Origin: a virus
Virus record (IMG/VR): IMGVR_UViG_3300024520_000342
Coordinates: 1-30,761 of that record
DNA: 30,761 bases
Direction: 5' to 3' (one strand)
Shown in pieces: positions 9,208-16,987 of this stretch (the first letter of the stretch is position 1; each line of letters begins with the position of its first letter). Position numbers and translations under genes: made by a program. A model generated the notes under the pieces. That model saw only the letters and a list, made by a program, of their open reading frames with translations. It searched no databases and was not told the origin of the DNA.

Positions 9208-9626
9208 CAAAAGACCTCATCGGTTGTAATGTCGAGCGTCCCGTAGACGAACGCATCCTCCTGGCCGCTGAACGTGAGCGCGGCGTCGCAGCTCACATCG
9301 TCAACGGTTGCGGTTAAATCCGGGTCCGCGAAGATCGCGTCCCGTAGGGCTTCCATTTGCAGATCGACCGCCTCGCGCGTCGTCTCGGCGGTGTCGCCTG
9401 GCGTCGTCAGGACGGCGACCTGTACTTGACCGATCACCTTGCGCCGCTCCTGCTTGAAGTCGAGCCGCTCGGGCTCCTGCTCTGCGAACAGGATGATCGC
9501 GTGCGGGAACTGATCCTTTGGCAGCTCGCCCAAGACCTTCGGCTCGTTCGTAATCGTGATGCCCGAGAACGATGTGGCGACGTGGACTTCGACAGCCGTT
9601 CGGATTGCCTTCATGCGTGACGGCAC
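9207..9626 (-). CDS. Neck / tail terminator-like protein
   Basis: The 139-residue product lies between the HK97 gp10-like gene and another terminator-like gene. It opens with an amphipathic helix (AIRTAVEVHVATSF), then strands with FPHAIILFAEQEP and RKVIGQVQVAVL, a helix (REAVDLQMEALRDAIF) and final strands ending in DAFVYGTLDITTDEVF, the arrangement of phage tail terminators and minor tail proteins of the lambda gpU type. The start is a GTG directly abutting the upstream TAA; an ATG four codons downstream is possible. No enzymatic motif is visible. The role in joining head and tail is inferred from gene order. Confidence 0.5.
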   Translation of the reverse strand: MPSRMKAIRTAVEVHVATSFSGITITNEPKVLGELPKDQFPHAIILFAEQEPERLDFKQERRKVIGQVQVAVLTTPGDTAETTREAVDLQMEALRDAIFADPDLTATVDDVSCDAALTFSGQEDAFVYGTLDITTDEVF

Positions 9627-10055
9627 TTAGACCCCCGCCTCTCTCTTCCAGTTTTTGAGAAAGATGTCCTCGAACTTCGGCGCGACCTTTTCAATCGCGG
9701 GTGAGAGAAACGGGCGCTCCGGGTATCGTCCGAGCCCGAGCTCGTGGATTTTCCCGTAAAACAATTCGGTGCCGACTTCGATCGCGAACGGAAGCGGCCT
9801 GAGGTCCGGGCCGATGCTGCGCCGCAAGTTTCCGATGCGTGCCGTCAAGTGCTTCGGGTCGGGTGGAGTCATGCCGCTGCGCTTCCCGCCGCCACCCTTG
9901 AGAATCTGAACGTCTGCGGCATCCTCTTGGATGAGGTCCGCAGCCTTTATCAGGCTCTTCCTCAGGATGTCGAAGTTCTCACCTGGGTCGAGCTTCTTGA
10001 GCGCGCGGCGCAGCTCCTTGCTGCCCGTCACTGAAACGCGCATCGCGACGACCAC
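9627..10055 (-). CDS. HK97 gp10-like head-tail / tail completion protein
   Basis: The protein is 142 residues. It has the family signature of gp10-like proteins: an N-terminal MRVSVTGSKELRRALKKL helix region, a basic Gly-rich loop at about 55-62, the segment PDPKHLTARIGNLRRSIG (about 66-83), then GTELFYGKIHELGLGRYPERPFLSPA, with the late PFLSPA motif that is highly typical. These proteins sit at the neck between connector and tail. The start is a GTG that overlaps the upstream TAG by one base (TAGTG); an ATG four codons later is also possible. Gene order between a gp6-like connector and terminator-like genes fits. Confidence 0.75.
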   Translation of the reverse strand: MVVAMRVSVTGSKELRRALKKLDPGENFDILRKSLIKAADLIQEDAADVQILKGGGGKRSGMTPPDPKHLTARIGNLRRSIGPDLRPLPFAIEVGTELFYGKIHELGLGRYPERPFLSPAIEKVAPKFEDIFLKNWKREAGV

Positions 10056-10984
10056 TACGTCGACCTTCGCCTAAACGGTGCCATCGCGGGAATCGTCTCG
10101 CGCGCCCAGATGTCTTTGTCGAACGTGATCGTGGACGCCGGGTCGACGCCCTTTGACAGTAGGCCGCGCCATCCAGAGCCCGACTGCACCGTCTCCTTGT
10201 AACGCGCGACGGCGAGCGAGGTCGCAGCCATCACGAGCGTCTCGGGAATCGTGACGTATCCGTAGTCGTAGGTGACGACGATGTTCCGTCGGCCATTGGC
10301 CCACTGAACCGGATCGTCGCCAGAGATGCGGACGAGTTTGCCGTCCTCGAGATCCTGCTCGATGCCCTCGAAGTCCGTGTCCTCGACGAGCGCGGTCCCG
10401 CCCTCAGTCAGCGAAGTAACCTCGATGATCGGGTAGTGGTCGAGGTAGATCTCGTCCGAGTTGTGGCCGTCCTGTTTCTCTGCGGTGGCCGTGGCCTGCA
10501 CGATGCTCCTGCCCATCCACTTCTGCATCTCGTTCGTGACGCCCGCAATCAGGGAGTTGAGCACCGTGTCGCGGTCTGCGTCGGTGCCCGCGATGTCTGC
10601 GTCGAGCTTCACCTTGGCGAGCGTCGTGAACGGGTCGGTCACTCCGGTGACGGAGTTCATCACGTACTCGCCCGAGAGGTTCATCGCGGTAGGCGTACCG
10701 CCCACGGCTGAGACTTCGAGCCAGAGCGTACCGACCGCCATCGACAAGCCCGTCGACTGCTTGAACGTCTCGAGGTTCGAAAGCGTGACGGCCTCCGTCA
10801 GGTCGTCGCCGGCCTGGTTATTCTGAAGCCGAACGGTGATCGAGTTCCCGGTGCCAGGAGGATCAGATAGCCGAATCGTCATCTCAGAGAGAATGTTCTC
10901 GACCGAGAAGGCGTTGGTCTGCGACGCCGCGACGGGCGCGGAGATCAGCCCTGCGATATTCTGGGTCGCGCCGCGCCACGGCAT
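10055..10984 (-). CDS. Head-tail connector (gp6-like) with N-terminal beta domain
   Basis: The C-terminal two thirds (about residues 118-309) resemble HK97 gp6-like head-tail connectors: TTLAKVKLDADI, then a helix with VLNSLIAGVTNEMQKWMGR, strands leading to VTYDYGYVTIPETLVMA and a terminal helix with ARYKET. That part is a normal length for the family. The first 115 residues are an extra beta-rich domain (FSVENILSEMTIRLS, LWLEVSAVGGTPT) that is not part of standard gp6. A similar strand pattern is present in the adjacent secreted protein at 10986-11558. The ATG follows the upstream stop after one base. The extension may decorate the neck or the capsid surface; this is inference. Confidence 0.65.
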   Translation of the reverse strand: MPWRGATQNIAGLISAPVAASQTNAFSVENILSEMTIRLSDPPGTGNSITVRLQNNQAGDDLTEAVTLSNLETFKQSTGLSMAVGTLWLEVSAVGGTPTAMNLSGEYVMNSVTGVTDPFTTLAKVKLDADIAGTDADRDTVLNSLIAGVTNEMQKWMGRSIVQATATAEKQDGHNSDEIYLDHYPIIEVTSLTEGGTALVEDTDFEGIEQDLEDGKLVRISGDDPVQWANGRRNIVVTYDYGYVTIPETLVMAATSLAVARYKETVQSGSGWRGLLSKGVDPASTITFDKDIWARETIPAMAPFRRRST

Positions 10985-10985
10985 T

Positions 10986-11558
10986 TCAGAATTGCTCCAT
11001 TGATATGTTCCCGTCCCACGCTGTAGCGGTTCCGAGATTCAGCACGAGGTAAAAAACCTCAGGGATTGCTATGTCGATCTCCTGGGACGCGGTAGTGATT
11101 CCGCCTTCCGCCTGGGCTGCCGGAACGAACACGAGCACATGGTTCGCCTCTGTCGCGAAGCTCGCAGACGAAACGATCGTGTAGAACGTCGCCTCGTGAG
11201 GGCGCTTCACTTTTAGGTTGATCGTCCAAGTGGCCGTGTCGGCTGTGACGTTGTCGGAGTCGAGCCAGATGCGGAGCCCGATGGCTCCTGGCTCAAGCTT
11301 GAACGGTCCGAATTGAGTATCGGCTGAGATCGGTCCCGTCAGAATCCGAGAGTCGTGGTCGCAGAAACCGTCGAGCGATCCCGTGAGTTGGATCAACGGT
11401 CGAGGGCCTCCCGCCTGAGCGGCGGGCGTGTCCTCGGTGTCGGTGCAGGCTGAGTCCATGAGGACGTTGGGGTAGTGGTCGCCGTCGACCGCGTAGGCGT
11501 CGAGCGCAAGGAACATGAACGCGCACAGCACGCCCCAGAATATCGAGCGTAGCCTCAT
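10986..11558 (-). CDS. Secreted beta-rich protein in the head-tail cassette
   Basis: The 190-residue product starts with a convincing Sec signal peptide: MRLRSIFWGVLCAFMFLALDAYA, with basic residues, a hydrophobic core and an AYA cleavage site before VDGDH. The mature part is beta-rich without recognised catalytic residues; two or three cysteines (CTDTED, GFCDHD) could form a disulfide. Strands around FGPFKLEPGAIGLRIWLD and FYLVLNLGTATAW resemble those of the N-terminal domain of the neighbouring connector. The ATG overlaps the upstream stop (ATGA). A secreted protein between capsid and connector genes is unusual; it could act at the host envelope, or the hydrophobic N-terminus could serve assembly. 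I do not recognise the family. Confidence 0.65.
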   Translation of the reverse strand: MRLRSIFWGVLCAFMFLALDAYAVDGDHYPNVLMDSACTDTEDTPAAQAGGPRPLIQLTGSLDGFCDHDSRILTGPISADTQFGPFKLEPGAIGLRIWLDSDNVTADTATWTINLKVKRPHEATFYTIVSSASFATEANHVLVFVPAAQAEGGITTASQEIDIAIPEVFYLVLNLGTATAWDGNISMEQF

Positions 11559-11839
11559 GTCTCCCCCCGGTTGAGCCCGCCGTCGTCCTTCCGGTCGTTC
11601 GACGCCTTCGCCTTGCGCTCCTTCTTCTCGGCCTTCGGCTTCTTCTCCTCGTGGCCCGGGGGTCGCGATGCGATCCCTGCAGCGAGTCGTTCTGCCAGTG
11701 TCGACTTCGTTGGGAAGTTCCCCTTTCCTGCGGAGATGCCGCCGATCTCCTCGAGCCGCTCAGCGGAATCTCGGCTAGAGCCGGGACGCGCGAGCCGCCT
11801 GATCTTCTCCAGTCGCTGTTGAATCTCGAACTCTGTCAT
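11555..11839 (-). CDS. Small charged protein after the major capsid gene
   Basis: This 94-residue reading frame starts at an ATG with a GGGAG ribosome binding site eight bases upstream. The N-terminus (MTEFEIQQRLEKIRRLARPG) is a short amphipathic helix. The C-terminal third is extremely basic (EEKKPKAEKKERKAKASNDRK) and probably disordered. Its place just after the capsid gene is where phages often encode head decoration, neck or DNA-contacting proteins, but I do not recognise the family. Its stop overlaps the start of the secreted protein gene as ATGA. Confidence 0.6.
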   Translation of the reverse strand: MTEFEIQQRLEKIRRLARPGSSRDSAERLEEIGGISAGKGNFPTKSTLAERLAAGIASRPPGHEEKKPKAEKKERKAKASNDRKDDGGLNRGET

Positions 11840-11866
11840 ACGTGAATCTCCCAAGGGAGAGAGAAG

Positions 11867-11891
11867 GCCCGCCCCCAAGTCGAGGGCGGGC
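11867..11891 (-). promoter_or_regulatory. Perfect 8-bp GC hairpin between capsid gene and next gene
   Basis: GCCCGCCC (11867-11874) and GGGCGGGC (11884-11891) form a perfect 8-bp stem with a nine-base loop, in the only sizeable gap of the structural operon (11840-11912). On the transcribed strand no U-run follows, so it is not a standard intrinsic terminator. It could protect the 3' end of processed capsid mRNA or partly attenuate read-through. Confidence 0.5.
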
Positions 11892-11912
11892 GATCTCTCA
11901 GGGTGAATCGGA

Positions 11913-13199
11913 TTACGACGTGATGGCGTCGATCTCCTTGATGCCAACCGCGTCGACCAGCTGTCCGTCCATCCTCTCGGTGAACTTGAACTGAGTCGTA
12001 TCGGTTGCGAACCCAACGTCAGTGCTGACCTTCGCCTCGATGCCGCCCTTGCGGACGACCGCGTAGCTCGTGAGATCACCGAAGATGAGGTCGCCAGCGG
12101 TTGCCGGGACGTGGTAGACCGGCCGTCCGAAGATCGTGCCGATCGCCGAGGGCAGGTTCGCGTCGGTGACAGGCATCCGAGCTCCGTTGCCGGACTGGAG
12201 CACCTGGTTACCGTTGCCGTCCACGAGATTCGTGAGCAGCGTTGCGACGAGCGTGCCTGCGAGCCACGTACCGTTAGGCTGATACGCCTTGCCCAGCGCG
12301 AAGAACAACGTCGCGAGGTCCGCTGACACGAGGTTTGTCGTGGTTGCCGAAGTCACGATTCCGCCCGCGAGCGCACCCGTGAGGTTGGGCGAGGTCCCGT
12401 TCGTCGTGAGGATCTGTGTATCCTCGAGCAGGCCGATGCCCTGGCCCACGCGAGAACTCATGATCTGCATGACGTTGAACGCCGAGTCGGCGAGCAGCTC
12501 ATCCGAGAGGATGATCCGAGCGCCGAGCTTGTGCGGGATGAGCATCACGGACGTTGTGGCCGGGTTGGCTTCGGCCGGGGCCGCGCCTTCCGCAGCTGTC
12601 ACGGCCGTGACCGCTCCGACGGTGGGGACGCGGAGCGTGTTGCCCGCGGTGGTGAAGTTCTGGCAGAGCGGTGCGATCACCGCCGACTGCTGCTTTGCGA
12701 TCTCGATGACGTTCGAGAACGACTGCGGGAGCAGGTTCGCGCCCGATCCCGAGGTCAGAGCCGTCGGGTCCGAGAGGTCGAGGGCGCCTTCGAGCAGGTT
12801 CGCGCGGGCATAGGCTTCGTCGGCCTTCACCCTCGCCATGCGCTGCAAGGCGACGTCGTTGGTGCGGAGCCCCGTGAGCCATTGATTGTTCCAGTGATCC
12901 TGGTCGGGATCCCTGGAGCCCTTGAAGTAGGGTTTCGCGCGGAGCAGGTTGCGGTAGAGCGCGTCCTCGGGCTGGCTCCGAGTGACAATCCGACCTTCCG
13001 ATCGGTTCGTCTCGACGGGGCCGTCGGGCGTGAGGTCGCTCACGTTCGTGCGGTCGGGCGTCTCGGCGAGAACGGCGATCTGTCGACCGATGCCCTCGAT
13101 GAGTTGCTCCTCCCGCTTCGCCAACACGGAGTTGACCATCGCAGCCAAGGCCGACGTTTTGTTGTCGTCCTCAGGCGGAGTATTTAGTTCTGCTGACAT
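11913..13199 (-). CDS. Major capsid protein, HK97 fold
   Basis: The 428-residue protein has the organisation of HK97-type capsid proteins. An N-terminal 100-150 residue delta/scaffold-like segment with helical, charged sequence (SALAAMVNSVLAKREEQLIE) is followed by the mature domain starting near ALTSGSGANLLPQSF. Then come the N-arm and E-loop region (AAEGAAPAEANPATTSVML, GARIILSDELLADS), a spine helix (MQIMSSRVGQGIGLLEDTQIL), TNGTSPNLTGAL, and a P-domain region ending in FGRPVYHVP and IFGDLTSYAVVRKGG. It follows the protease gene, as expected if the delta segment is removed during maturation. The start overlaps the protease gene by 29 bases with GGAAGG upstream. Confidence 0.9.
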   Translation of the reverse strand: MSAELNTPPEDDNKTSALAAMVNSVLAKREEQLIEGIGRQIAVLAETPDRTNVSDLTPDGPVETNRSEGRIVTRSQPEDALYRNLLRAKPYFKGSRDPDQDHWNNQWLTGLRTNDVALQRMARVKADEAYARANLLEGALDLSDPTALTSGSGANLLPQSFSNVIEIAKQQSAVIAPLCQNFTTAGNTLRVPTVGAVTAVTAAEGAAPAEANPATTSVMLIPHKLGARIILSDELLADSAFNVMQIMSSRVGQGIGLLEDTQILTTNGTSPNLTGALAGGIVTSATTTNLVSADLATLFFALGKAYQPNGTWLAGTLVATLLTNLVDGNGNQVLQSGNGARMPVTDANLPSAIGTIFGRPVYHVPATAGDLIFGDLTSYAVVRKGGIEAKVSTDVGFATDTTQFKFTERMDGQLVDAVGIKEIDAITS

Positions 13200-14217
13200 T
13201 CGATTTCACCTTCCCGGTCGCCTGAGCCAGAAGCTCGTCGACCGTTTTTCTGATGCGGACGTCTTGCTCATCCATCGCTGCGGATAGCAGCCGTCCGAAC
13301 TCTTCTGTGTCAATGGGCGAGGTCACGCCCGAGAGATCCCAGTTGTCGACCGGAGGCAGGTCAGCCTCGGGCTCGGGATCGGGTTTAACTTCGACGTCGA
13401 TCGCGTCGTCGCTTCTGTCGCTCCTCTCGTCTGCCAGCGCGGTCGCCAGCTCTGCGGGGAGCAGGATTCTTTGGCCTCCGATCTCGACCTCTACGAGCTG
13501 CGAGGCTTCGTCCTCGAGGTCTGTGCCTGATGCCACGGAGTTGATGAGATCAGCGACGGTTGCGCCTGACGCCATCGCGTCGCGCGAATCGTTGCGGAGC
13601 CACTGGAGGATCTTGGTCGTGTCGCCAGGAACTCGCTCGGGCTCTTGGGAGTCGTCGGCCATGCCGCGCCAGAAGTTTTGGACGTCGCCTTCGGAGCTGT
13701 CTGCGCGTCCGATGAGCGCGGCGGTGTCTGCGCCTAGCGCGACAACGGAACCCTCTCGCGCGATCCACTCCTCGAAGTAAATCCCCCAGCGCGCGGGACC
13801 GTTCGCGGTCTCCGCATCTACGAAGTGCGGGTGGTCGGACGGGAGGTTCACGCGCCGGATTGACTTGCCGGGCACCTCGTCCCACCGGATCGACACCGCG
13901 TTGACGTGGCCCTCGGCGATCATGTGCGCGAGGTCGCGCCGCGCCTCGGCCATTGGGCCGTTCATCTCGATGTTCCCTCTCGCGAGCAGGCGCGGGGGGG
14001 AGTCGCCGAGGTTTTTGGTCGGGTTCGTGACCGAGCCCAGCGTCCCGTTCGGATCGTTCCAGTGTGATGCCAGAAGTGGCATACGCTCGGGAATCTGCCC
14101 GCCCTTGATCGAGAGGACGTGCCCGTCGGAGGCTTCGCCCTCGGTGGCGAGTGTCATCTCGAACACGCCGTCCGTGCCGATGCTCTCGATTCGTGCTGTT
14201 CTCTCGTACTTACTCAT
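13171..14217 (-). CDS. Prohead maturation protease (HK97-type, S78/U35-like) with scaffold-like tail
   Basis: The 348-residue protein matches phage prohead serine proteases in position and motifs. A candidate catalytic His is H52 in LLASHWNDPNGTLG, and the candidate Ser is S109 in GHVNAVSIRW, both in the typical context. Residues 1-165 hold the protease fold. The remainder, from about 170, is acidic and helical (DERSDRSDDAIDVEVKPD and a final DEQDVRIRKTVDELLAQA helix), consistent with a scaffolding region. Such proteases cleave the capsid delta domain and themselves in the prohead. ATG overlaps the upstream stop as ATGA. Confidence 0.8.
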   Translation of the reverse strand: MSKYERTARIESIGTDGVFEMTLATEGEASDGHVLSIKGGQIPERMPLLASHWNDPNGTLGSVTNPTKNLGDSPPRLLARGNIEMNGPMAEARRDLAHMIAEGHVNAVSIRWDEVPGKSIRRVNLPSDHPHFVDAETANGPARWGIYFEEWIAREGSVVALGADTAALIGRADSSEGDVQNFWRGMADDSQEPERVPGDTTKILQWLRNDSRDAMASGATVADLINSVASGTDLEDEASQLVEVEIGGQRILLPAELATALADERSDRSDDAIDVEVKPDPEPEADLPPVDNWDLSGVTSPIDTEEFGRLLSAAMDEQDVRIRKTVDELLAQATGKVKSNVSRTKYSA

Positions 14218-14855
14218 GTCAGGCCCTCGTCGTAGAGCATCGTCGAGTTAAATCCGACGGCCCCGATATGGGTGGTTTCTTTTGTGAGGTCGTGATCGAC
14301 CATCGGCGAAAACCCCGCCGCCTTCGCCTTCTCCGAGAAGTAGATGTCCTCACCCCGGTAGACGTACCCGTCGCCGTAAGCGACGTACTCGGTCATAAAC
14401 CACGGGCGGGGCATCGCCTGGAACACGCGCGCCTCGATGAGCGCAACTCCAAAGCCCATCCTGTAAACCTTCTCGAGGCCCTTCTCGTGTCGCCCTGTCG
14501 AGACCGGCTGGAGCTTCGCGTCGATCGCCGTTCCTCGTAGCGGTAGCGTCCTGGTCGTCGCGTTGATCCCGACCCACGGCCGCCCATGCTCAAGGAGTCT
14601 GTGGGCCGTGTCGTTCGGAAAGCTATGGTCCGAGTCGATCCAGAGCAGGTGCGTCGCCTCGAGCTTGTCGATCGCGCGCTCTGCTAGTTCCTGTCTAACG
14701 GCCGGGAGAATCGAACTCGAGGCTGTCACCGTGACGACCTCCTCGACGCCCTTCGACCTCACGTTCGAGAGTCTGAGCACCATCGCCGCAAGCGAGAAGG
14801 CATACTGAGCCTTGACGTTCTCGAGATGCGGTAGGCATATTGCGAGCCTGCCCAT
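14214..14855 (-). CDS. GT-A type glycosyltransferase-like protein
   Basis: The 213-residue protein has features of small GT-A fold (GT2-like) glycosyltransferases found in phages. An N-terminal strand (LAICLPHLEN) leads to ATHLLWIDSDHSFP, with a DxD-like DSD at about 74-76 that would bind a metal and nucleotide sugar. RMGFGVALIEARVF and PWF follow at about 132-152, then a GEDIYFSEKAKAAG acceptor/catalytic-type motif and a C-terminal His (HIGAVGF). It lies between portal-MuF and protease genes, coupled to both (ATGA at its stop), so it is made with virion proteins. Targets could be capsid proteins, modified DNA or host surface sugars; the sequence does not tell which. Confidence 0.65.
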   Translation of the reverse strand: MGRLAICLPHLENVKAQYAFSLAAMVLRLSNVRSKGVEEVVTVTASSSILPAVRQELAERAIDKLEATHLLWIDSDHSFPNDTAHRLLEHGRPWVGINATTRTLPLRGTAIDAKLQPVSTGRHEKGLEKVYRMGFGVALIEARVFQAMPRPWFMTEYVAYGDGYVYRGEDIYFSEKAKAAGFSPMVDHDLTKETTHIGAVGFNSTMLYDEGLT

Positions 14856-16987
14856 CAGTCGTTCACCGGAGTGAGGAAACAGCGGCAGTTGATCGAGTTG
14901 CCTGCGCTCAGTGCGCCGCCACCCGCCCCCACACCTGGCGCGTCTGCGGCTTCATTCCCGAGATCGAACGGCTGGCCGACGTCCCTGACCTGGCCCTCGG
15001 CGAACTGATGCGAGTCGCGAACGTCGGCGTCGAGGTTCGTATTCCAGCGCTTCTGATCGACGTCCATCACCTCGAACGCCTCGAGCTGCGCCGTCTGACT
15101 GGCCTTGAGGATCTCGGTGCGCGCGATCGTGCGCGCGTCTGTTCTGACTCGCTTCTTGAACTCCGTCTTGATCCGCTTCGCGATCTGGTCGACGCTCTCA
15201 CCCTTGCCGGTAGCGTCGGCGAGCATGGCCCCCAGCCGCTTCTTCGTGGTGGCGTTCACATTCGTGACGAGGTCTGCGCCCTGACGCCTGAGCACCTTCT
15301 GCATCTCGGGCGTGAACGCAAAGGCATCGTCGCCACCACCGAGCCCAGTCAGCGTCTCGCGTAGGATCTCGATGAAGGCCGCTTGCCTGATCGGCTCCGC
15401 TCGGATCTCGAACAGCCGCGCCCACTCGTCGGGGTCGATCAGCAGCTCGGGATCGACGGCGCGGGTGCGTTGATCCTCGAGCAGCCGCAGAACGCTCTCG
15501 AGTTGCGCGCGGAAGATCGTGCGAATCGCCCGGAGCATGATCGGGACGAACTGCTTCTCGCGCTTGATCTGGCGCTTCCACTCGTTTTCGGGCGAGAAGT
15601 GCTCAGCGCGGGATCGCGAGGTTCGCGCCTGATGCGTGTTGAAGGGGTAGTAGGTATACGGGTCACCCCCTGAGCGGCCGTCTCCTTCGTCCTCGGGGTC
15701 GAGGTCGACCGGCTCGAGATCGCCGAGCGCGCCTGGCTGATCGCCTGGGAAGTCGTCGAATCCGTCAATGTCGTAGGGTTGCTGGCCCATGTTCGCGACG
15801 GGCAGCTCACCCCAGTCGATCGGGTCGAGCCCGCGATCCTGGCGGACTTGATTGACCGAGCGAACCATGCCGAGAAGGTCTGACGCTTCTTGCTTGAGGG
15901 TGAATTCCTTGTCGTCCGAGACGAACTCCTCGAACTGGACGAAGATGCCCGAGTCGAAGTCCGGCGCGAGTTGTAGCGTGAGCGCATCGGCGATCAGGTT
16001 CGCGACGGGCTTCACGGCGTGGCGGTCAAAGACGTACTGATTCGTCTCGGCGCTGGAGCGGTCGCCTGATACGACCTGGCCGAGAATCGAGCGCGGGACC
16101 GAGTAGCCCATGAGCTGCTCGTCTCGCCAGAACTCAAGCAGCGGGACGACGTCCGCGCCGCTCTGCATCATCATCTCGATGAGCTTGTATCCGACGGGCA
16201 AGATCGCGGGGGAGTCGGTGTTCTTTCCGAAGCGCGTGTTGTAGTTCTTGCTCCACTCTGCGGCGAACCTGTCGCGCTCTGTCTTTGAGAACGCCGTCGC
16301 GTCGACGCCCGTCTCAAGGACGGACTTAGGGGTCGCGTCCTTCTCGTAACGCCTGCGTAGGTGCTGCCCTGCGAACTTCAGACCGTCGGCGGTAACCGCC
16401 TCGGGTGCGAGGTAACCCTCGCTCGCCCACATATTCTCGGGGTCGGGGAAGAAGAAGCGAATGACCTGATCGGCAGGAAGGAACTCCTCGGAGCCCGCGC
16501 CGTTGCGTACCCTGTACCGCTCGACGACGCCGTTCGTGACGAGCGGGACGATGTTCGTCGGCGGGATCGGGTGCAGCTCGAGCGGAGTCCCGAGCATCGA
16601 CCCGACCTTGAGCCAGTACGCCTCGCCTACCGTGACGATCCATTGACCAGTCAGACGGAGAAGCTGTGAGCGGGTGATGTTCGGGTGCGGGCGGTCGAGC
16701 ACCATCTTGAGCGGGTGGTCGTCGAGGATCTCGTCGACCACTGTGCCGTCCCGCTCGCGTCGCTTGAGCTTCACTTCTGGGTTCAGGGTCGATACGCGGG
16801 TCGCGATGGCGCGTGTGGCGGTGTCTGCGATCCCGAGCGACTCGCGCAGTAGAACGTCGTGCGAGGGCTGGTTTGCGATGCCAGGGCCGAAGTCCCTGAA
16901 GCCCGGCGGTTGGAAGTCCATAGGGGGTCCGCTGGCCCGCTTCCCGCTAACCCAGCTCGCTATGCGCTCTCTGGCTTCTGAGATCAT
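14855..16987 (-). CDS. Portal protein fused to MuF-type minor head protein
   Basis: This 710-residue product joins two usually separate proteins. Residues about 25-420 are an HK97-type portal: ATRAIATRVSTLNPEVKL, HPLKMVLDRPHPN, GEAYWLKV, HPIPPTNIVPLV, then the EQLMGYSVPRSILGQV stem segment and a clip/wing region. A Gly/Asp-rich linker lies at about 420-460. Residues about 470-710 resemble the Mu gpF minor head domain: TDARTIARTEILKASQTAQ, then DSHQFAEGQVRDVGQPF and the Cys-containing C-terminal INCRCFLTPV. MuF proteins contact the portal inside the head and can be ejected with DNA. ATG overlaps the terminase stop as ATGA. Confidence 0.85.
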   Translation of the reverse strand: MISEARERIASWVSGKRASGPPMDFQPPGFRDFGPGIANQPSHDVLLRESLGIADTATRAIATRVSTLNPEVKLKRRERDGTVVDEILDDHPLKMVLDRPHPNITRSQLLRLTGQWIVTVGEAYWLKVGSMLGTPLELHPIPPTNIVPLVTNGVVERYRVRNGAGSEEFLPADQVIRFFFPDPENMWASEGYLAPEAVTADGLKFAGQHLRRRYEKDATPKSVLETGVDATAFSKTERDRFAAEWSKNYNTRFGKNTDSPAILPVGYKLIEMMMQSGADVVPLLEFWRDEQLMGYSVPRSILGQVVSGDRSSAETNQYVFDRHAVKPVANLIADALTLQLAPDFDSGIFVQFEEFVSDDKEFTLKQEASDLLGMVRSVNQVRQDRGLDPIDWGELPVANMGQQPYDIDGFDDFPGDQPGALGDLEPVDLDPEDEGDGRSGGDPYTYYPFNTHQARTSRSRAEHFSPENEWKRQIKREKQFVPIMLRAIRTIFRAQLESVLRLLEDQRTRAVDPELLIDPDEWARLFEIRAEPIRQAAFIEILRETLTGLGGGDDAFAFTPEMQKVLRRQGADLVTNVNATTKKRLGAMLADATGKGESVDQIAKRIKTEFKKRVRTDARTIARTEILKASQTAQLEAFEVMDVDQKRWNTNLDADVRDSHQFAEGQVRDVGQPFDLGNEAADAPGVGAGGGALSAGNSINCRCFLTPVND

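Noticed and set aside
11043-11058. Inverted repeat GAGGT/ACCTC with an A/T loop as a terminator
   Set aside because: Only five base pairs, inside the coding region of the secreted protein and followed by many downstream genes.
12531-13187. 218-codon plus-strand Arg-rich frame
   Set aside because: Antisense to the major capsid gene, Arg-rich composition typical of a GC-rich shadow frame.
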